From positions 1,550,001 to 1,614,000 of the forward strand of contig BLAL01000043.1 in assembly GCA_015698045.1 (NCBI GenBank): a DNA stretch of 64,000 nucleotides, read 5' to 3'. This document shows positions 47,819 to 59,955 of the stretch, piece after piece. Made by a program: the position numbers and the translations under genes. The DNA comes from Rhizophagus clarus (lineage: Eukaryota > Glomeromycota > Glomeromycetes > Glomerales > Glomeraceae). Numbering within the stretch: position 1 is the stretch's first letter; every line of letters begins with the position of its first letter. The notes under the pieces were generated by a model, which searched no databases, was not told the origin of the DNA, and saw nothing but the letters and a program-made list of their open reading frames with translations.

Positions 47819-48229
47819 TTCTTTTTCAAGTTCAAAAAGTAGGTCAGTTCTGAATCCTTTAAATCGTAAACATAATTCCCAAATTTGGAATCAAATACAA
47901 AAAATTAAACTCGTTTTCTTTATTATATAATCATAACATGATGCTTCTCTTTGATCATTAAAGTTTACGTAATAACAGTATTTTCTTTGTTATCACCATA
48001 ACAAAGGTAATAATATTGTAATTCTATACGTTAATTAAATTTAAATAAGTAAATTAATTGTTCTGTATTTCGATAATCATTTTGCTATAGAAAAATGTTA
48101 CACATGATTCTTGTATGACAAATTTATAGCCAACATACAGCAAATTATTTCACACAAACTTTTTTTTCTCAATTTCTTTATTGTAAAACTCTTAATATTA
48201 AGATAAACTTTTCCTTCATTATAAAGAAC
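47819..48229. promoter_or_regulatory. divergent promoter region of the BTB pair
   Basis: 411 bp between the two ATGs of the head-to-head BTB genes. AT-rich. I see no clear shared motif or inverted duplication of the promoter itself. Confidence 0.5.
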
Positions 48230-49069
48230 ATGAACAGCAAGAGAAGTGAACTTCATTATTATCCTGATGGTGACATTCTTATTATAGCAGACAAAACTAT
48301 CTTTCGTGTACACAAAAATATATTAAAAATGGCAGCTCCAACCTTATTAAATCATGAACAACAAGGAAATGAGTTACCTTTCATAAATATACCTAATGTA
48401 TCTTCATCTGTAGTAGACATTGCCCTTTCCATGATTTATCCTCGTCATTTTATAATGCCTACTTGGATGAATATCGACGCACTTTTATTTCTTGCTTCGA
48501 ATTATTCAATAAACAAAATTTATGTCGCAGGTGTAACTTTTCTAGATCAAAATTTTAAGAAAAATCCAATGTTTGCATTTTATTTAGCTGAAAAATATAA
48601 GCTTTCATTTTTATTTGAGGAAACTTCAAAGTTGGTCCTTGATCAATTACCTAAATACAAAGAAGATTCAGCATTTCAAAAGCTCCCTCTTGAAATTCAA
48701 TCCGCACTTATCGCTCGACACATGAGTTATGTTCATTCTGTTGCAGAACTTTCTGTTAATCACTTCCTTTCCACGTACCGACATACATGTAATAATCCTG
48801 CATTTCACAATAAAGAATTGAATCAAGAAATTGAATCACGTGTCTCGACAATTTTGGATCAACCTAACAATATTAAACCTTCAAAAGTTTGGAGCATAAT
48901 ACTTTCACATATTACTGTAACTGATGGTATAGATTGTAATGATTACTTTATGAGAGAACATCTTGCTAAAAAATTCACGGCAATGTTCGGTGATTTTAAG
49001 TGCTTGGATATTGACAAGGATGAAGAAAACCCTAAATGTTACATTTATATTTCAAGAAATAAAAGTTAA
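48230..49069 (+). CDS. BTB/POZ domain protein (head-to-head pair, right copy)
   Basis: Single-exon gene, 279 residues, with BTB features DGDILIIADKTIFRVHKNIL, MIYPRHF, LLFLASNYSI and a BACK-like segment with FLDQNFKKNPMFAFYLAEKY. Compared with its partner it has lost the usual F-D/M segment after the first helix (MAAPTLLNHEQQ), so the dimer interface may differ. Both copies keep a C-terminal part with a conserved HxCNN motif (RCNNASHH / HTCNNPAFH), not part of BTB, which marks the subfamily. The probable function is ubiquitin ligase adaptor or transcription-linked scaffold; unknown in detail. Confidence 0.85.
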   Translation: MNSKRSELHYYPDGDILIIADKTIFRVHKNILKMAAPTLLNHEQQGNELPFINIPNVSSSVVDIALSMIYPRHFIMPTWMNIDALLFLASNYSINKIYVAGVTFLDQNFKKNPMFAFYLAEKYKLSFLFEETSKLVLDQLPKYKEDSAFQKLPLEIQSALIARHMSYVHSVAELSVNHFLSTYRHTCNNPAFHNKELNQEIESRVSTILDQPNNIKPSKVWSIILSHITVTDGIDCNDYFMREHLAKKFTAMFGDFKCLDIDKDEENPKCYIYISRNKS

Positions 49070-50589
49070 AAGATGAGTGATAATGAGTGACAGTAATAAT
49101 AATTTTTTTTTATTATATTAATTAATTGTTTTGTTTAAATTACTGCATGTACTGTAGAATCTTGTGTTTGGGAATAGTGTAGAGATAGATACATCGCTAG
49201 TGATTAGTCATTGATTTCATTGATTGCATAATCGCGATGACAACGTATTATATAATTTCTGGGAAACAGTAACCAGAATGTTCTTACATGGGTAAGGGAA
49301 TATGTTACGTAATATACGTCACCGTAATCTTATCTTCTGACGTCATTTTATTTACGTGGAAATCGATGATTGAAAAGGCTGCTGCTTGTATATTTGGCTA
49401 ATATATATAGTTGGCTATAAAATCTATTTATAAAATCTATTTTTAATTTATTTCAGAATTATTAATGATTTCTAGTTTTTAATAAAGCTATTATAGAATA
49501 TTGTATCAAATATGATTTTTATTCAATTACTTAGCATCAATCCTTGTATTACTATATAGTTACTTTTTAATAAAGCAATTTATAGATAAATTTTTTCTAT
49601 TGTAATTCATATTTTAATGTTAAAATTACATTAACCTTAATAAAATATGCTTTACAATATTTATTTATATTATACTTTACTTTTAAAAATAATACCTAAA
49701 TTAATTTTATTTAAAATAATTTTTTTTTTTAAAAAAAAAAAAAATGTTGAATCACATAAAACTTTATTAAAGTATATTGGATTACATAATAATCACAAAT
49801 ATTCTATAAGTAATACTTCCTAACTTAAAGACCAGTCCAATTAAATATTAAATAATAGTAATGATAATTGTATCATAATTAAAAAGTTGTAATAATATAA
49901 AAATAAAAATAAAACAAAACAAAAACAAAAACAAAAACAAAAATAAAAATAAAAATATAGTAAATGTTAGAAAAGTTAAATAAAATAATAATAAAAATAA
50001 AAATAAAAATAAAAATAAAATTAAAATTAAAATTAAAATTAATATTAATAATATTTATAGAAATTTTTTTATTTATAAACCTTTAATTATTAATCCAATT
50101 TGTTTATTGGACTGATCCAATTTGATCTTGTATTAATATAATTCCCCTCTTCTTTTTGCGTGAAAAATGGCAAAAAAACAATATTTATTTGGCAAATCTG
50201 ATTGGATAAAACTAAAAAAATTGTGTAACTGTTTAAAAACTAATATTATTTAGATTTTAACTAATCAAAAACCATTTCTTTCTATTTTTTTGATTCTATA
50301 TATTATATTAAACATATTTTTTAATTGGTATAATCATGGTCCCTGAATGTGATGATTGGAATCTTGTCGTGATAATTGATGTAATATCTACTATATTTAC
50401 TAGTATCAAAATGGCTAAAGTGTACATAGTTACACTTATGTTGCTTAGAGGAATTATTTCCAAAATGTACGAAACAGTTATCTTAATATGATATCTTCAT
50501 ATTCAGAGATCTTGTATAACCTTATATATAATTTAAACCCATAAATCTTCTTTGATGAAATTCAGTTCTCATAAGTATATTTCTTTATA
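49070..50589. other. AT-rich intergenic region with simple repeats
   Basis: No gene. A T11A14 palindrome lies at 49720-49744. Simple repeats (AAAAC)n and (AAAAT)n run from about 49900 to 50045. The GC content falls gradually into the gene-free block on the right. Confidence 0.6.
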
Positions 50590-50779
50590 CAGTCACATCT
50601 TAATATAATGAAGTTAGTATTCAGACCAATCAGACCTTCATTATAAAAAATTTGTTAATACTATAATAAATTATTTGATATAGTATAGTGAATTATTTAG
50701 TATAAACTATAAAGACAAGGTCATATAACTTGCTGATCTAATTAACTAATCTGAATATCTGATATAGAAAAAAAATTTT

Positions 50780-51200
50780 TTTTTTCTGTAATGTTGCCAG
50801 ATAAAAAGTATAACCAGACTTTTGAAATTAAGACAAGGGAGGGTTAAAGAGGTATTTTTTGTTAGTTTTTTTAATTAAAGTTATTAACTTTTTTTTTCTT
50901 TTTTATAGTATTGCCAAATAAAAAAGTATAATTAGACTTTTGGAATTAAGATAAGGAAGTGTTGGAAAGGTATTTTTCATTATTTTTTTTTAATTAATTA
51001 ATTAATTATTTATTTTTTTTTTTTGTAGTATTGCTGGATGAAAAGCATGATTAGACTTTTGGAATTAAGGTAAAAAAGATTTGGAGAGGTATTTTTTGTT
51101 AATTAATTAAGTTATTATTAACTTTTTTTTTCTTTTTTATAGTATTAACAAATGAAAAATATGACTGGACTTTTAAAATTAAGGTAAGGGAGAGTAGAAT
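50780..51200 (+). repeat. block A of the roughly 120-bp satellite (4 units, forward)
   Basis: Units recur at about 50794, 50911, 51031 and 51144. Each has the core TTGCCAGATAAAAAG..ATGA-TAGACTTTTGGAATTAAG, then GGGTTGGAGAGGTATTTTTT and a T/A-rich spacer with TTAATTAA. Confidence 0.8.
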
Positions 51201-51489
51201 TCCGAATAATACTAATATAACTTATATACGGGTTTGCATAGAGTTTATATAAAGTTACTTTTTAAATCCACAAATTGAGTTTGCATAAATCAGTCAATTT
51301 GGGAGTAACTCACATTTTATGTTGTGTAGAGTTTATAATAGATATATGTGGATTTATTTTTAAAAAATACTAATTTTGGTAAATGTAAATTACTCAGTAT
51401 TTACCAAAATTCATTCTATTTTATTTATTTTTTCACTTTTTTTCAGTATTTTAGACCAAATTTATTTATTTTTATTATTCTTTTTAGTT

Positions 51490-52495
51490 TTTAATACCCT
51501 AATTCCAAAAGTTACATCATGTTTTTCATTCAGCAACACTACAAAAAATAAAAAAAAATAATTAGTTAAAAAAAGAACAATGAAAAACACCCTCCACCCT
51601 CCCTTACCTTAATTCCAAAAGTCTGGTCATGCTTTTCATTTGACAACACTACAAAAAAGAAAAAAAAATTAATTAATTAGTTAAAAAAAAAAAATACCGA
51701 AAAATACTTTCCCACCCTTCCTTACCTTACTTCCAAAAGTCCAGTCATGTTTTTTATCTGGTAACACTACAAAAATAAAAAAAAGTTAATAACTTAATTA
51801 ATTAAAAAAAATAACGAAACAGCTTCCCAACTCTCTCTTACCTTAATTCCCAAAGTCCGGTCATATTTTTCATCTGGCAACACTACAAAAAATAAAAAAA
51901 AGTTAATCTTAATTAATTAAAAAAACAATGAAATACCTTTTCCAACCCTCTCTTACCTTAATTCCAAATGTCTGGTTATGCTTTTCGTCTGGCAACACTA
52001 CAAAGAAAAATAAAAAATAAAAAAAAGTTAATTAGTTAAAAAAAATACTGAAAAACACTTTTTCCACTCTCCTTTACCTTAATTCCAAAAGTCCAATCAT
52101 GCTTTTTATCTGATAACACTACAAAAAAGAAAAAAAAATAAAAAAAAAGTTAATTAGTTAAAAAAACATTGAAAAATACTTCTCCCACCCTCCCTTACCT
52201 TAATTCCAAAAGTCTGGTCATGTTTTTTGTCTGGCAACACTACAAAAAAGAACAAAAATAAAAAAAAAGTTAATTAGTTAAAAAAAATACTGAAAAACAC
52301 TTCTCCCACCCTCCCTTACCTTAATTTCAAAAGTTCAGTCATGCTTTTCATCTGGTAATACTACAAAAAAAATAAAAAAAAAGTTAATAACTTAATTAGT
52401 TAAAAAAAATAACGAAACACCACCTCCAACCCTCTCTTACCTTAATTCTAAAAATCCGGTCATGCTTTTTGTCTGGCAACACTACAAAAATAAAT
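51490..52495 (-). repeat. block B of the roughly 120-bp satellite (9 units, reverse)
   Basis: Nine units, period 118-121, are the reverse complement of block A. Each has CCTTACCTTAATTCCAAAAG, then GTCATG, TTTTCATCTGGCAACACTAC and an A-rich spacer with TTAATTA. Unit starts lie near 51495, 51603, 51722, 51839, 51953, 52071, 52192, 52312 and 52435. Just left of the block is a perfect 12-bp inverted repeat ATTTTGGTAAAT (51373-51384 with 51399-51410). Confidence 0.85.
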
Positions 52496-52779
52496 TGAAT
52501 TAAAAAAAGATCAGATATTCAGATTATCTGATTAGATTAGCAAGTCACATGATCCTGCTTTTATACCAAATAATTCATTATAACATTAACAAATTTTTTA
52601 TAAATTTAAAAAATTTTTTTTTAACTAAGATGTAAGTTTACATAGTATTACTATAAAAAAAAAGTTGCGTAGAGTTAATAGTAAACACATGCAGATCATT
52701 TGTGAGTTATATTAGTATTGTTTGGGGTCCTGGAAGGGTTGGAGAGATATTTTTTATTAGTTTTTTAATTAAAGTTATT

Positions 52780-53230
52780 AACTTTTTTTTTGTAATGTTA
52801 CCAGACAAAAAATATGATCAGATTTTTAGAATTAAGGTAAAGAAGGGTTAGAAAAATGTTTTTTGTTATTTTTTTTAATTAATTAAATTATTAATTTTTT
52901 TTTCTTTTTTGTAGTGTCGCTAGATAAAAAACATAACTGAACTTTGGAATTAAAGTAAGAGAGAGTTGAGAAGATGTTTTTCATTATTTTTTTTTTTATT
53001 TAATTAAATTATTAATTTTTTTTTTTTTATAGTATTATCAGAATCAGACAAAAAATACGACTGGACTTTTAAAATTAAGATAAAGAAAGGTTGGGGAGAT
53101 GTTTTTTGTTATTTTTTTTTAATTAATTAAATTATTAATTTATTTTTTTTTTTGTAATGTTGCCAGATGAAAAACATGATCAGACTTTTAGAATTAAAAT
53201 AAGGAAGGGCTGGGAAAGGCATTATTATTA
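52780..53230 (+). repeat. block C of the roughly 120-bp satellite (4 units, forward)
   Basis: Units at about 52797, 52915, 53034 and 53155 repeat the block A core (TTGCCAGATGAAAAACATGA, then AGACTTTTAGAATTAA). They are more diverged than in block B. Confidence 0.75.
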
Positions 53231-53714
53231 TTTTCTTTAAAAAACTTCCTACTTTTATTTTTATAGGAATACTAGATGAAATATAAATAGTAAATAGATG
53301 CTATGCAGATGGAGTTAACTCTGATGTGCAAATATAAAGCTAATGAAATTGATGATATAACTTAATATTTTAACATTAAAATGATTTTTATAAAAGTATT
53401 CTATACCCTTTATATATTGTATATTTAAAAAAAAATTATCATTTTATTAAATGATCATAAAGCCATTGGTATATCAGTCATCTTCAATCTTCATTTTACT
53501 GAAAAAAAATTTATTATAAAAAAATTTGTTATAAAAAGAGTTATTTTTATATATGCTATTTTGTAACTTTATTTCATATAATGGTATACAGCTTATAATT
53601 AATAAAATTTGGTTAATTAAAGATTTTTCCATATGTTAATATCTATCCTACATTAATAATTCATTATATAGTATTCTTTGTTATATCAAGGTTTGCTATA
53701 AAGAGAATTAACTG

Positions 53715-54402
53715 TAAAGATGTTTATTAATTCTCTTAAATCTTAATACTAAAAATAATTTTTGTAAATATTCATTTTTTTTTATTTGCAAAAGTGGTAA
53801 TATAAGAATAGGAATATATGACTTCAGTTATTATAAATTTTTATATAATTTTATTTAAAAATAATATATTTCAAGTTTATTTATTTTTTATTAATAAATA
53901 ATAATTTTACAATTAATTTTTAAATAGTAAACAATTTTTAAAAATAAAATTTTTTTTATTTGTAAAAAATTAAAAATAAATTAAATATTAATAAAAATTA
54001 AATATATAATTATTAATATTTTTATATATTTATTAAAAAATTAATTAAAATAAATAAAATTTATAATTATATAATTTATAATTAAGATTATATAAAATTT
54101 ATATATTAATCTAATTAAAATTATATATTATAAAATAGTATTAAAATTTCTTATTTAATATATTCTAATTTTAAATAATTTATTAATTAGAATTTAATAA
54201 AATGTATATTATCATATTTATTTTAATAAAAGAAATTTAATAATATTTTATATAATTATTAATTAAATTATTTCAAATTTTGTATTTTATTTAAGATGTT
54301 TGAATTTTAATGAATTTTATTATATGATTTAATATATTGTATAATTTTTTAATGATTTACTATATATAGAAAAAATTATAAAATATATATATAAATTATA
54401 TA
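53715..54402. other. AT-only spacer between two elements
   Basis: Almost pure A/T sequence with no gene or recognisable repeat, between the pogo-like element and the palindromic MITE. Confidence 0.6.
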
Positions 54403-55095
54403 CAGTGGACAGCATAAATTAAGCACCATTTTCAAAGTTAATTTACAATATAAATTATAAATATTAACATAATAAATTTATATTTATTTTAAAAATGAAA
54501 CTTAAAACAACATTTTAAAAGCATTTTTTTATTTAATTAATAATACAGTTTTGTAAAAATCACTTGGTTTATAAAAAAGTGAATTTTTAATTTTTTAACT
54601 AAGACAGGTACAACAAAATAAATGTCAGAATCTGATTCTTTGAGTCATAAATAGGTTAAATTCCAAAAATCTTAAAGATTGAATCATTAGTTATTAAGAA
54701 AATAAAATTTTAAAAATCATGTAGATTACTAAAAAAATATGAATTTTATAGTAAATTTTTGATTTTTTAATGATCTGCATGATTTTTAAAGTTTATTTTC
54801 TTAATAACTAATGATTCAATCTTTAAGATTTTTGGAATTTAACCTATTTATGACTCAAAGAATCAGATTCTGGCATTTATTTTGTTGTATCTGTCTTAAT
54901 TAAAAAGTTGAAAATTCACTTTTTTATAAATCAAGTGATTTTTACAAAACTGTATTATTAATTAAATAAAAAAATACTTTTAAAATGTTGTTTTAAGTCT
55001 TATCTTTAAAATAAATATAAATTTATTATACTGATATTTATAATTTATATCGTAAATTAACTTTGAAAATGGTGCTTAATTTATGCTGTCCACTA
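54403..55095. mobile_element. palindromic Tc1/mariner-type MITE, 693 bp
   Basis: The whole element is an inverted repeat with arms of about 330 bp and a centre near 54749. It starts CAGTGGACAGCATAAATTAA and ends with the complement of the same sequence except for the last base. It is flanked by TA on both sides (54401-54402 and 55096-55097). The arms differ by a few point changes and short indels, so the copy is fairly young or was kept alike by conversion. No coding frame exists. The TA target and CAGTGG end fit Tc1/mariner. It could fold into one long hairpin as DNA or RNA. Confidence 0.85.
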
Positions 55096-55422
55096 TATAT
55101 TCAAGAAAATATAAATTATAAATTTATATTAAATTTCTTACAAGTTATCTTTTAAAATATAACAGATAAATATTATATATTATAAATATTCATTATATTT
55201 CAATTTTCAATTAAATTTTTATAATAATTAATAAATGACATTATTATTACTATTTTTATATTATTATAATTAGTAATTAATTTTATAACAAATAAAATTA
55301 ATTTAAATAAAATCATATTTTTATTATTAATATTATAATTATCATTTAATTGTATAATACTAAACTATTATTATATAACTTTTATTAATATTTTTTTTAC
55401 TATTTATTTTTAGTTTTTGTCA

Positions 55423-55862
55423 TAGTTTATAAACTATATATAAAGTTGAAATTAAATCCAAAAGTTAAAATATTTTAACTTGAAAAGGTTAAAAGTTAAA
55501 ATTAAAGTCAAAATAACCAAAATTATATTATAGTTATGTGATTTTTATAATAATAATTTAATACCAAATTTTAAATATAAATAACTCCATTAATATTGAT
55601 ATTACAAATATGCAACATATATAATTAAAATCCTTTCAATAAACTGAATTCAACTGTATAAAGATCATAAATATCAAATTACTGGATGTGAAGATTGATA
55701 AGTTTGAATTTAATATTATTGTTTACTATAAAAATCACATAATTATGATATAATTTTGATTATTTTGATTTTTAAAGAATACAAATTGAAATTATTTTGA
55801 CTATTTTAATCATTTTAGAAGTCAAAATTAATCAATTTCAATTTCATGTATAGTAATAAACT
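55423..55862. mobile_element. decayed inverted-repeat element
   Basis: The left part (TAGTTTATAAACTATA.., AAAGTTGAAATT, CAAAATTATATTATAG, GTGATTTTTATA) returns inverted on the right (TATAAAAATCACATAATTAT, then ATAATTTTGATTATTTTGA, CAATTTCA and TATAGTAATAAACTG). The arms are about 130-140 bp and diverged; the centre lies near 55640. No clear target duplication. Confidence 0.5.
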
Positions 55863-58800
55863 GCTTTTTTATATTTGCATTCTTTTATTGACTGTTTAAA
55901 TTTTTTTATTGGCTATATTTTTTATTAGCTAAATTTTTTCTTTTAAACTATTTGGACTGTTGTTTACTGTAAAAAATTATCATTCTATAAAGATAGTAAA
56001 CAAATATATTTTTTAAAGTATATACTAAAAATATGAATAAATTCTTATAAATAAAATGTTTGTTATAATCTAAGATATTATAAAATAATCAAAAAAAAAT
56101 GTAAAAAAAAAGATTTGCTTGATTTTTATAATATAATTTTATTAAGAAAATATATTTATTTGATTAGATAAAATGATATAATTTTATTATTATATAATTA
56201 TAAAATTAATTTTTATTTTAATATAATTTCATTTTAAAAAAAAAGATTTTTATTTGGTATTTATAAACAGACTATAAGTTTTAAATTTAATTTAAAATTA
56301 AGCTTAAATAAAATTAAACTATTAGATTATTATGAATCTTAAAGTATTTTAAATTATTTAAGTTTTAAAAAACTTTTTTGACTGATGAATCCTGAAAAAC
56401 TCTATTTAAAAATAAAAGGATTTTGCTTTTCTTTTATAAGAATTTCAAAAATTATATTTCTTTAAAGAATTCTAATTAATAATATTCTATTTTAAATTTA
56501 TGGAATTGAAACTTTTATATAATAATTTAATAGCTCTATTTAGAAATATTATATCACTAATAATTTAATTAGTTTTTTATAAATTGCTATATTAATCATT
56601 TAGATAATTATTGGAATTTTTATGAAATTATATTATTTTTTTAATTATATTATGTAATTTGTATAAAATTATTGGCTGACTTATATTACTATATTATATA
56701 TTGTTATTATTGACTAATATTTAATATTATTTTATTGGATTATTTAATTTGCTATATTATGCTTAACCTTTAGAGATTAATTTTTTCTAAATAAAGGATA
56801 CTAATATTAAATATTATATTATCATTTATTGCAAAATAGATAGTTTAATAATTAGTTATGAGACATATCTATGATTCTAGCATGAAGAATAGGTGGGTTT
56901 TGTTTGTTAGTTATTTTGTATTCTTATCATTTTTTTTCTAATAAATAAGTATATCTTTTAACTATAAAATAAAAAAAAAATAATCTAATAATATCTTATA
57001 CAATAATTGATATAAAATCAGATTTTTTATATTTTTAAATAATATTATAATTTGTTAAAGAGTTTTTGAAAATTAAAATTAATAAAAAAAATTTATATAT
57101 TTAATGGAATTGCATGTAAATTTCTATTTATTAGCATTATAGAAATATTTCTATAATAATTAATTCAGAAAAAAATACAGTTATTATTATAGATAAATTT
57201 TTTATTATGTCTGCAAAAAAAAAAATTAAAATAAAAATACTAAATCTTTAGTAATTTTCAGGATATAATAGTAATATCAAGTTGAATAAAAATTTTAATA
57301 AAGAAAAATTTAAAGTTATATATAATAGAAGAATTATTGCTATTATTTTATTAACTCACAAGTTCTAGTAAAATAACTTTACTATAAGAAAAAAGAAATT
57401 AAAAAAAAGTTAATTTGTGATCTACTTTCAAACTAATGAAAACTATTAATATGTTTTGAAAAACTATTTTTGCAAATTAATTATCTTTTAAATGGCTTTT
57501 AGGATAATTTGCCTAGAAATTTTTTTTTAAATGTTACACTAATTCATATATAAATTATTACCTTAAATAGTAAGTATATATTGATCAATTTGTAAACTAA
57601 TATATAATAGTGCAAATTTTTTACTCAGATTATAATCCCAGCTAAAAAATAAGATAACCAATTACTTAAAACTAGAAAAATTAAAGTTTGTCAAAAATTT
57701 TTATATTATTAGATTATTTAAAATTTTTTTTTTTAGCGATGCTGAATTTTAACCCTTAAAAATACTATATTATTTAATTAAAAGAAGTATAACAGTTACA
57801 AAATTGATATTTTTTACTAAAATATTATTTTATATATCAGTAAATATCTGTTTTGAAGTATATAAACAAAAAAAAATTAAAAAAAATTTTTTTTATCTAT
57901 TATAGTCCATTTAGCTTATTGTGTCATATTTTGCTTATATTAAGATAACTATCTAATTTTGAATAGTTAATATCTTTTAAAATATCAGTTTCTTCTAAAC
58001 TACTTTTTTTCATTAATTTTTAAGTTTATTTTACCTTTCCTATATGCTATATCTATTACTTTTATTTTTCTAAACTAAATTAATGATTTTCACTAATTCA
58101 AAGATAAATTATAAATTAAATGATTATATATATCAGTATTGTAAAAAAAAGTTTCAGTATCTTTATTTATTTTTACAATATAAATCAACTAAATATTAAA
58201 TTAATAGTAAATTTATATTAAGTAGTATTAAATTTATATAAGTTATAATAAACCTATATAAAATAAAGTTAAATCTATATTTAAAAAAAAATAATGTATT
58301 TATTTAACTATTTTTGGCTTAAAGTATTTTAATAGGACAAAGAAATAAAAAAATGGGAATATATAAAAGATATAAAAAAATAAAATAGATTTAGCATAAA
58401 TAATAGTTAAATTAGTAGGCATATAAATTAATATATATTATGTTTAATTTAATAATTAGTATAAATATAAAAATAAAAAATATATTGAATGGCTAGATCA
58501 TTTTTGGTATTATTATACCATTTTACCTACAAATCTCAAACATCTTTTTTATAAAAACTAGTTAGTTCTATAATATTATTTATATAATTAGGATTAATAG
58601 AATAAATTTCTTTATTATAAGTAATAATAACCTGATTCTTATTATAAATAATATTATTCATAATTTTTTTAGCAAAAAAAAAAGTATTTTTAAATATTTT
58701 TTAACTAAAATATAGTAAATAATAATTTGCTAATTTTTTTATTTTTTATAATTATAATTTTTTCTAAAATAGTAATATAAAGATTTATATTATTTTTTAA

Positions 58801-59362
58801 CTTAATACTTAAATAAATAAATTGTTAGTTTTATATTTACTATGCAATTATTATATTTATTTTTTGGACAAATCTTAAAAATATTATATTTATTTTTTAG
58901 AAGTTTGCATTCTTCACTGATTTGAGTTTCAATTATTTTCTTAATATTATTTTTCTGTTGTTATAAATAAAACTTATATTTTTCTAATTGTTTTTTAAAC
59001 TATCTAGCAAGAATAATGTATTAAAACTATTGAAAATGATATTTGCTTTAATTTTAATTTTTTAGCATTTTTATTAAAATATTTATCAATTTTTCTAATA
59101 AGCAATTTTTCAATATCTGAATGAATATCTTTAACCTGTTTCTCAGATAGAGGATTATTTTTGTGGATTATTAGATATAATTACATCAGTAAGTTTTTGG
59201 GTTCAAGATCCTTAGAGAATTCTAAAATCTGTAATATAGTAAGGATCCTTGGAAAATCTTCTTACTACTAGGAATTTTCCATTAAAAAAAATTTAAGGAA
59301 TCCCTAAGGTTTGGAAAGAATCCTTAAGAATATTATCTAAAAAACCTTCTAGGGATAATATT

Positions 59363-59363
<1 letters not shown>
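55863..59363. other. gene-free, extremely AT-rich block
   Basis: About 3.5 kb with almost only A and T. I see no ORF of note, no RNA gene and no clear repeat apart from short homopolymers. Near 59200-59330 a few AAGGATCCTT / GGAATCCCTAAGG segments appear, without a recognisable boundary. Confidence 0.6.
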
Positions 59364-59398
<35 letters not shown>

Positions 59399-59890
59399 TC
59401 AAAAGAAATGCTTTTATTTCTGAAAAAAGATAGAAAAGGTTACAAAAAATCAAAAATTACAAAGCCAGCCCATTCCCCACACTAGGGTCACAAACTATCT
59501 CAGTAGGGTAAATATGGGGTTCTGGGACAAAATTACCATATAGCTATAAAAGGAGTAAGCCTCTCCCAGCTTAATTCCCGATATAGAAATTTAAGTAATC
59601 TTATTTGAGAACTAAATTCGTTTGCAATATCAGAAATTATAACGAAAATCAATATAGAATTCAGGTTTTAAATCAAGCTAGGCTCAAATCCTGTTAACAT
59701 ACCCATCTTGCCCAAATTTGATGTTTAAAAGCCAAAGGAGAGCACCATCATTGATAACGAGCTGGCTAAATTTTAATTCCAAATAAGATAACAAAAAAGT
59801 ATGCCATCCAGCTTGCCACCAAAAAGTCAGATGAGCATCAAGGACCAAAGTGTCCGAGCATGCTCATCTGATGGTCCTTCAAGCAAAATA
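59364..59890 (-). mobile_element. 3' end of a probable non-LTR retroelement (minus orientation)
   Basis: On the plus strand T33 (59364-59396) is followed by AGTCAAAAGAAATGC. Read on the minus strand, a GC-richer 3'-UTR-like sequence with GGGGAATGGGCTGG and an AATAAAAGCATTTCTTTTGACT end runs into a poly-A tail. This is the usual end of a LINE or a processed copy. No coding part is visible, and its 5' limit is unclear (somewhere before 59940). An interleaved hairpin lies at 59829-59879. Confidence 0.5.
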
Positions 59891-59955
59891 AGCATACCAG
59901 ATTTAATGTTATCCTAGAATGAATTCTAAAACTGATTCATTGCAATAAACAAAAT

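Larger units (their letters stand above)
50590..53714. mobile_element. non-autonomous pogo/Tc1-like element with internal satellite
   Basis: The left end starts CAGTCACATCTTAATATAAT at 50590, after TA (50588-50589). The right end at 53714, read as complement, starts CAGTTAATTCTCTTTATAGC and is followed by TA (53715-53716). Both ends resemble pogo/Tigger-type termini (CAGTYNNNNCTC..TATAA), with a related subterminal part (ACTATA-TAAT-AATT). The TA duplication is that of the Tc1/mariner superfamily. No transposase frame exists. The inside is mostly a roughly 120-bp repeat in three blocks of alternating orientation. Part of the left subterminal region is present again, inverted, at about 52500-52640, so the element may have grown by nested insertion or foldback duplication. 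Confidence 0.65.

Noticed and set aside
50780-53230. CRISPR array
   Set aside because: Regular spacing exists, but the spacers are themselves repeats, the units change orientation and the genome is eukaryotic; it is a satellite.
59205-59218. B-box-like GGTTCAAGATCC
   Set aside because: It has one base too many for a B box, with no A box or cloverleaf upstream.
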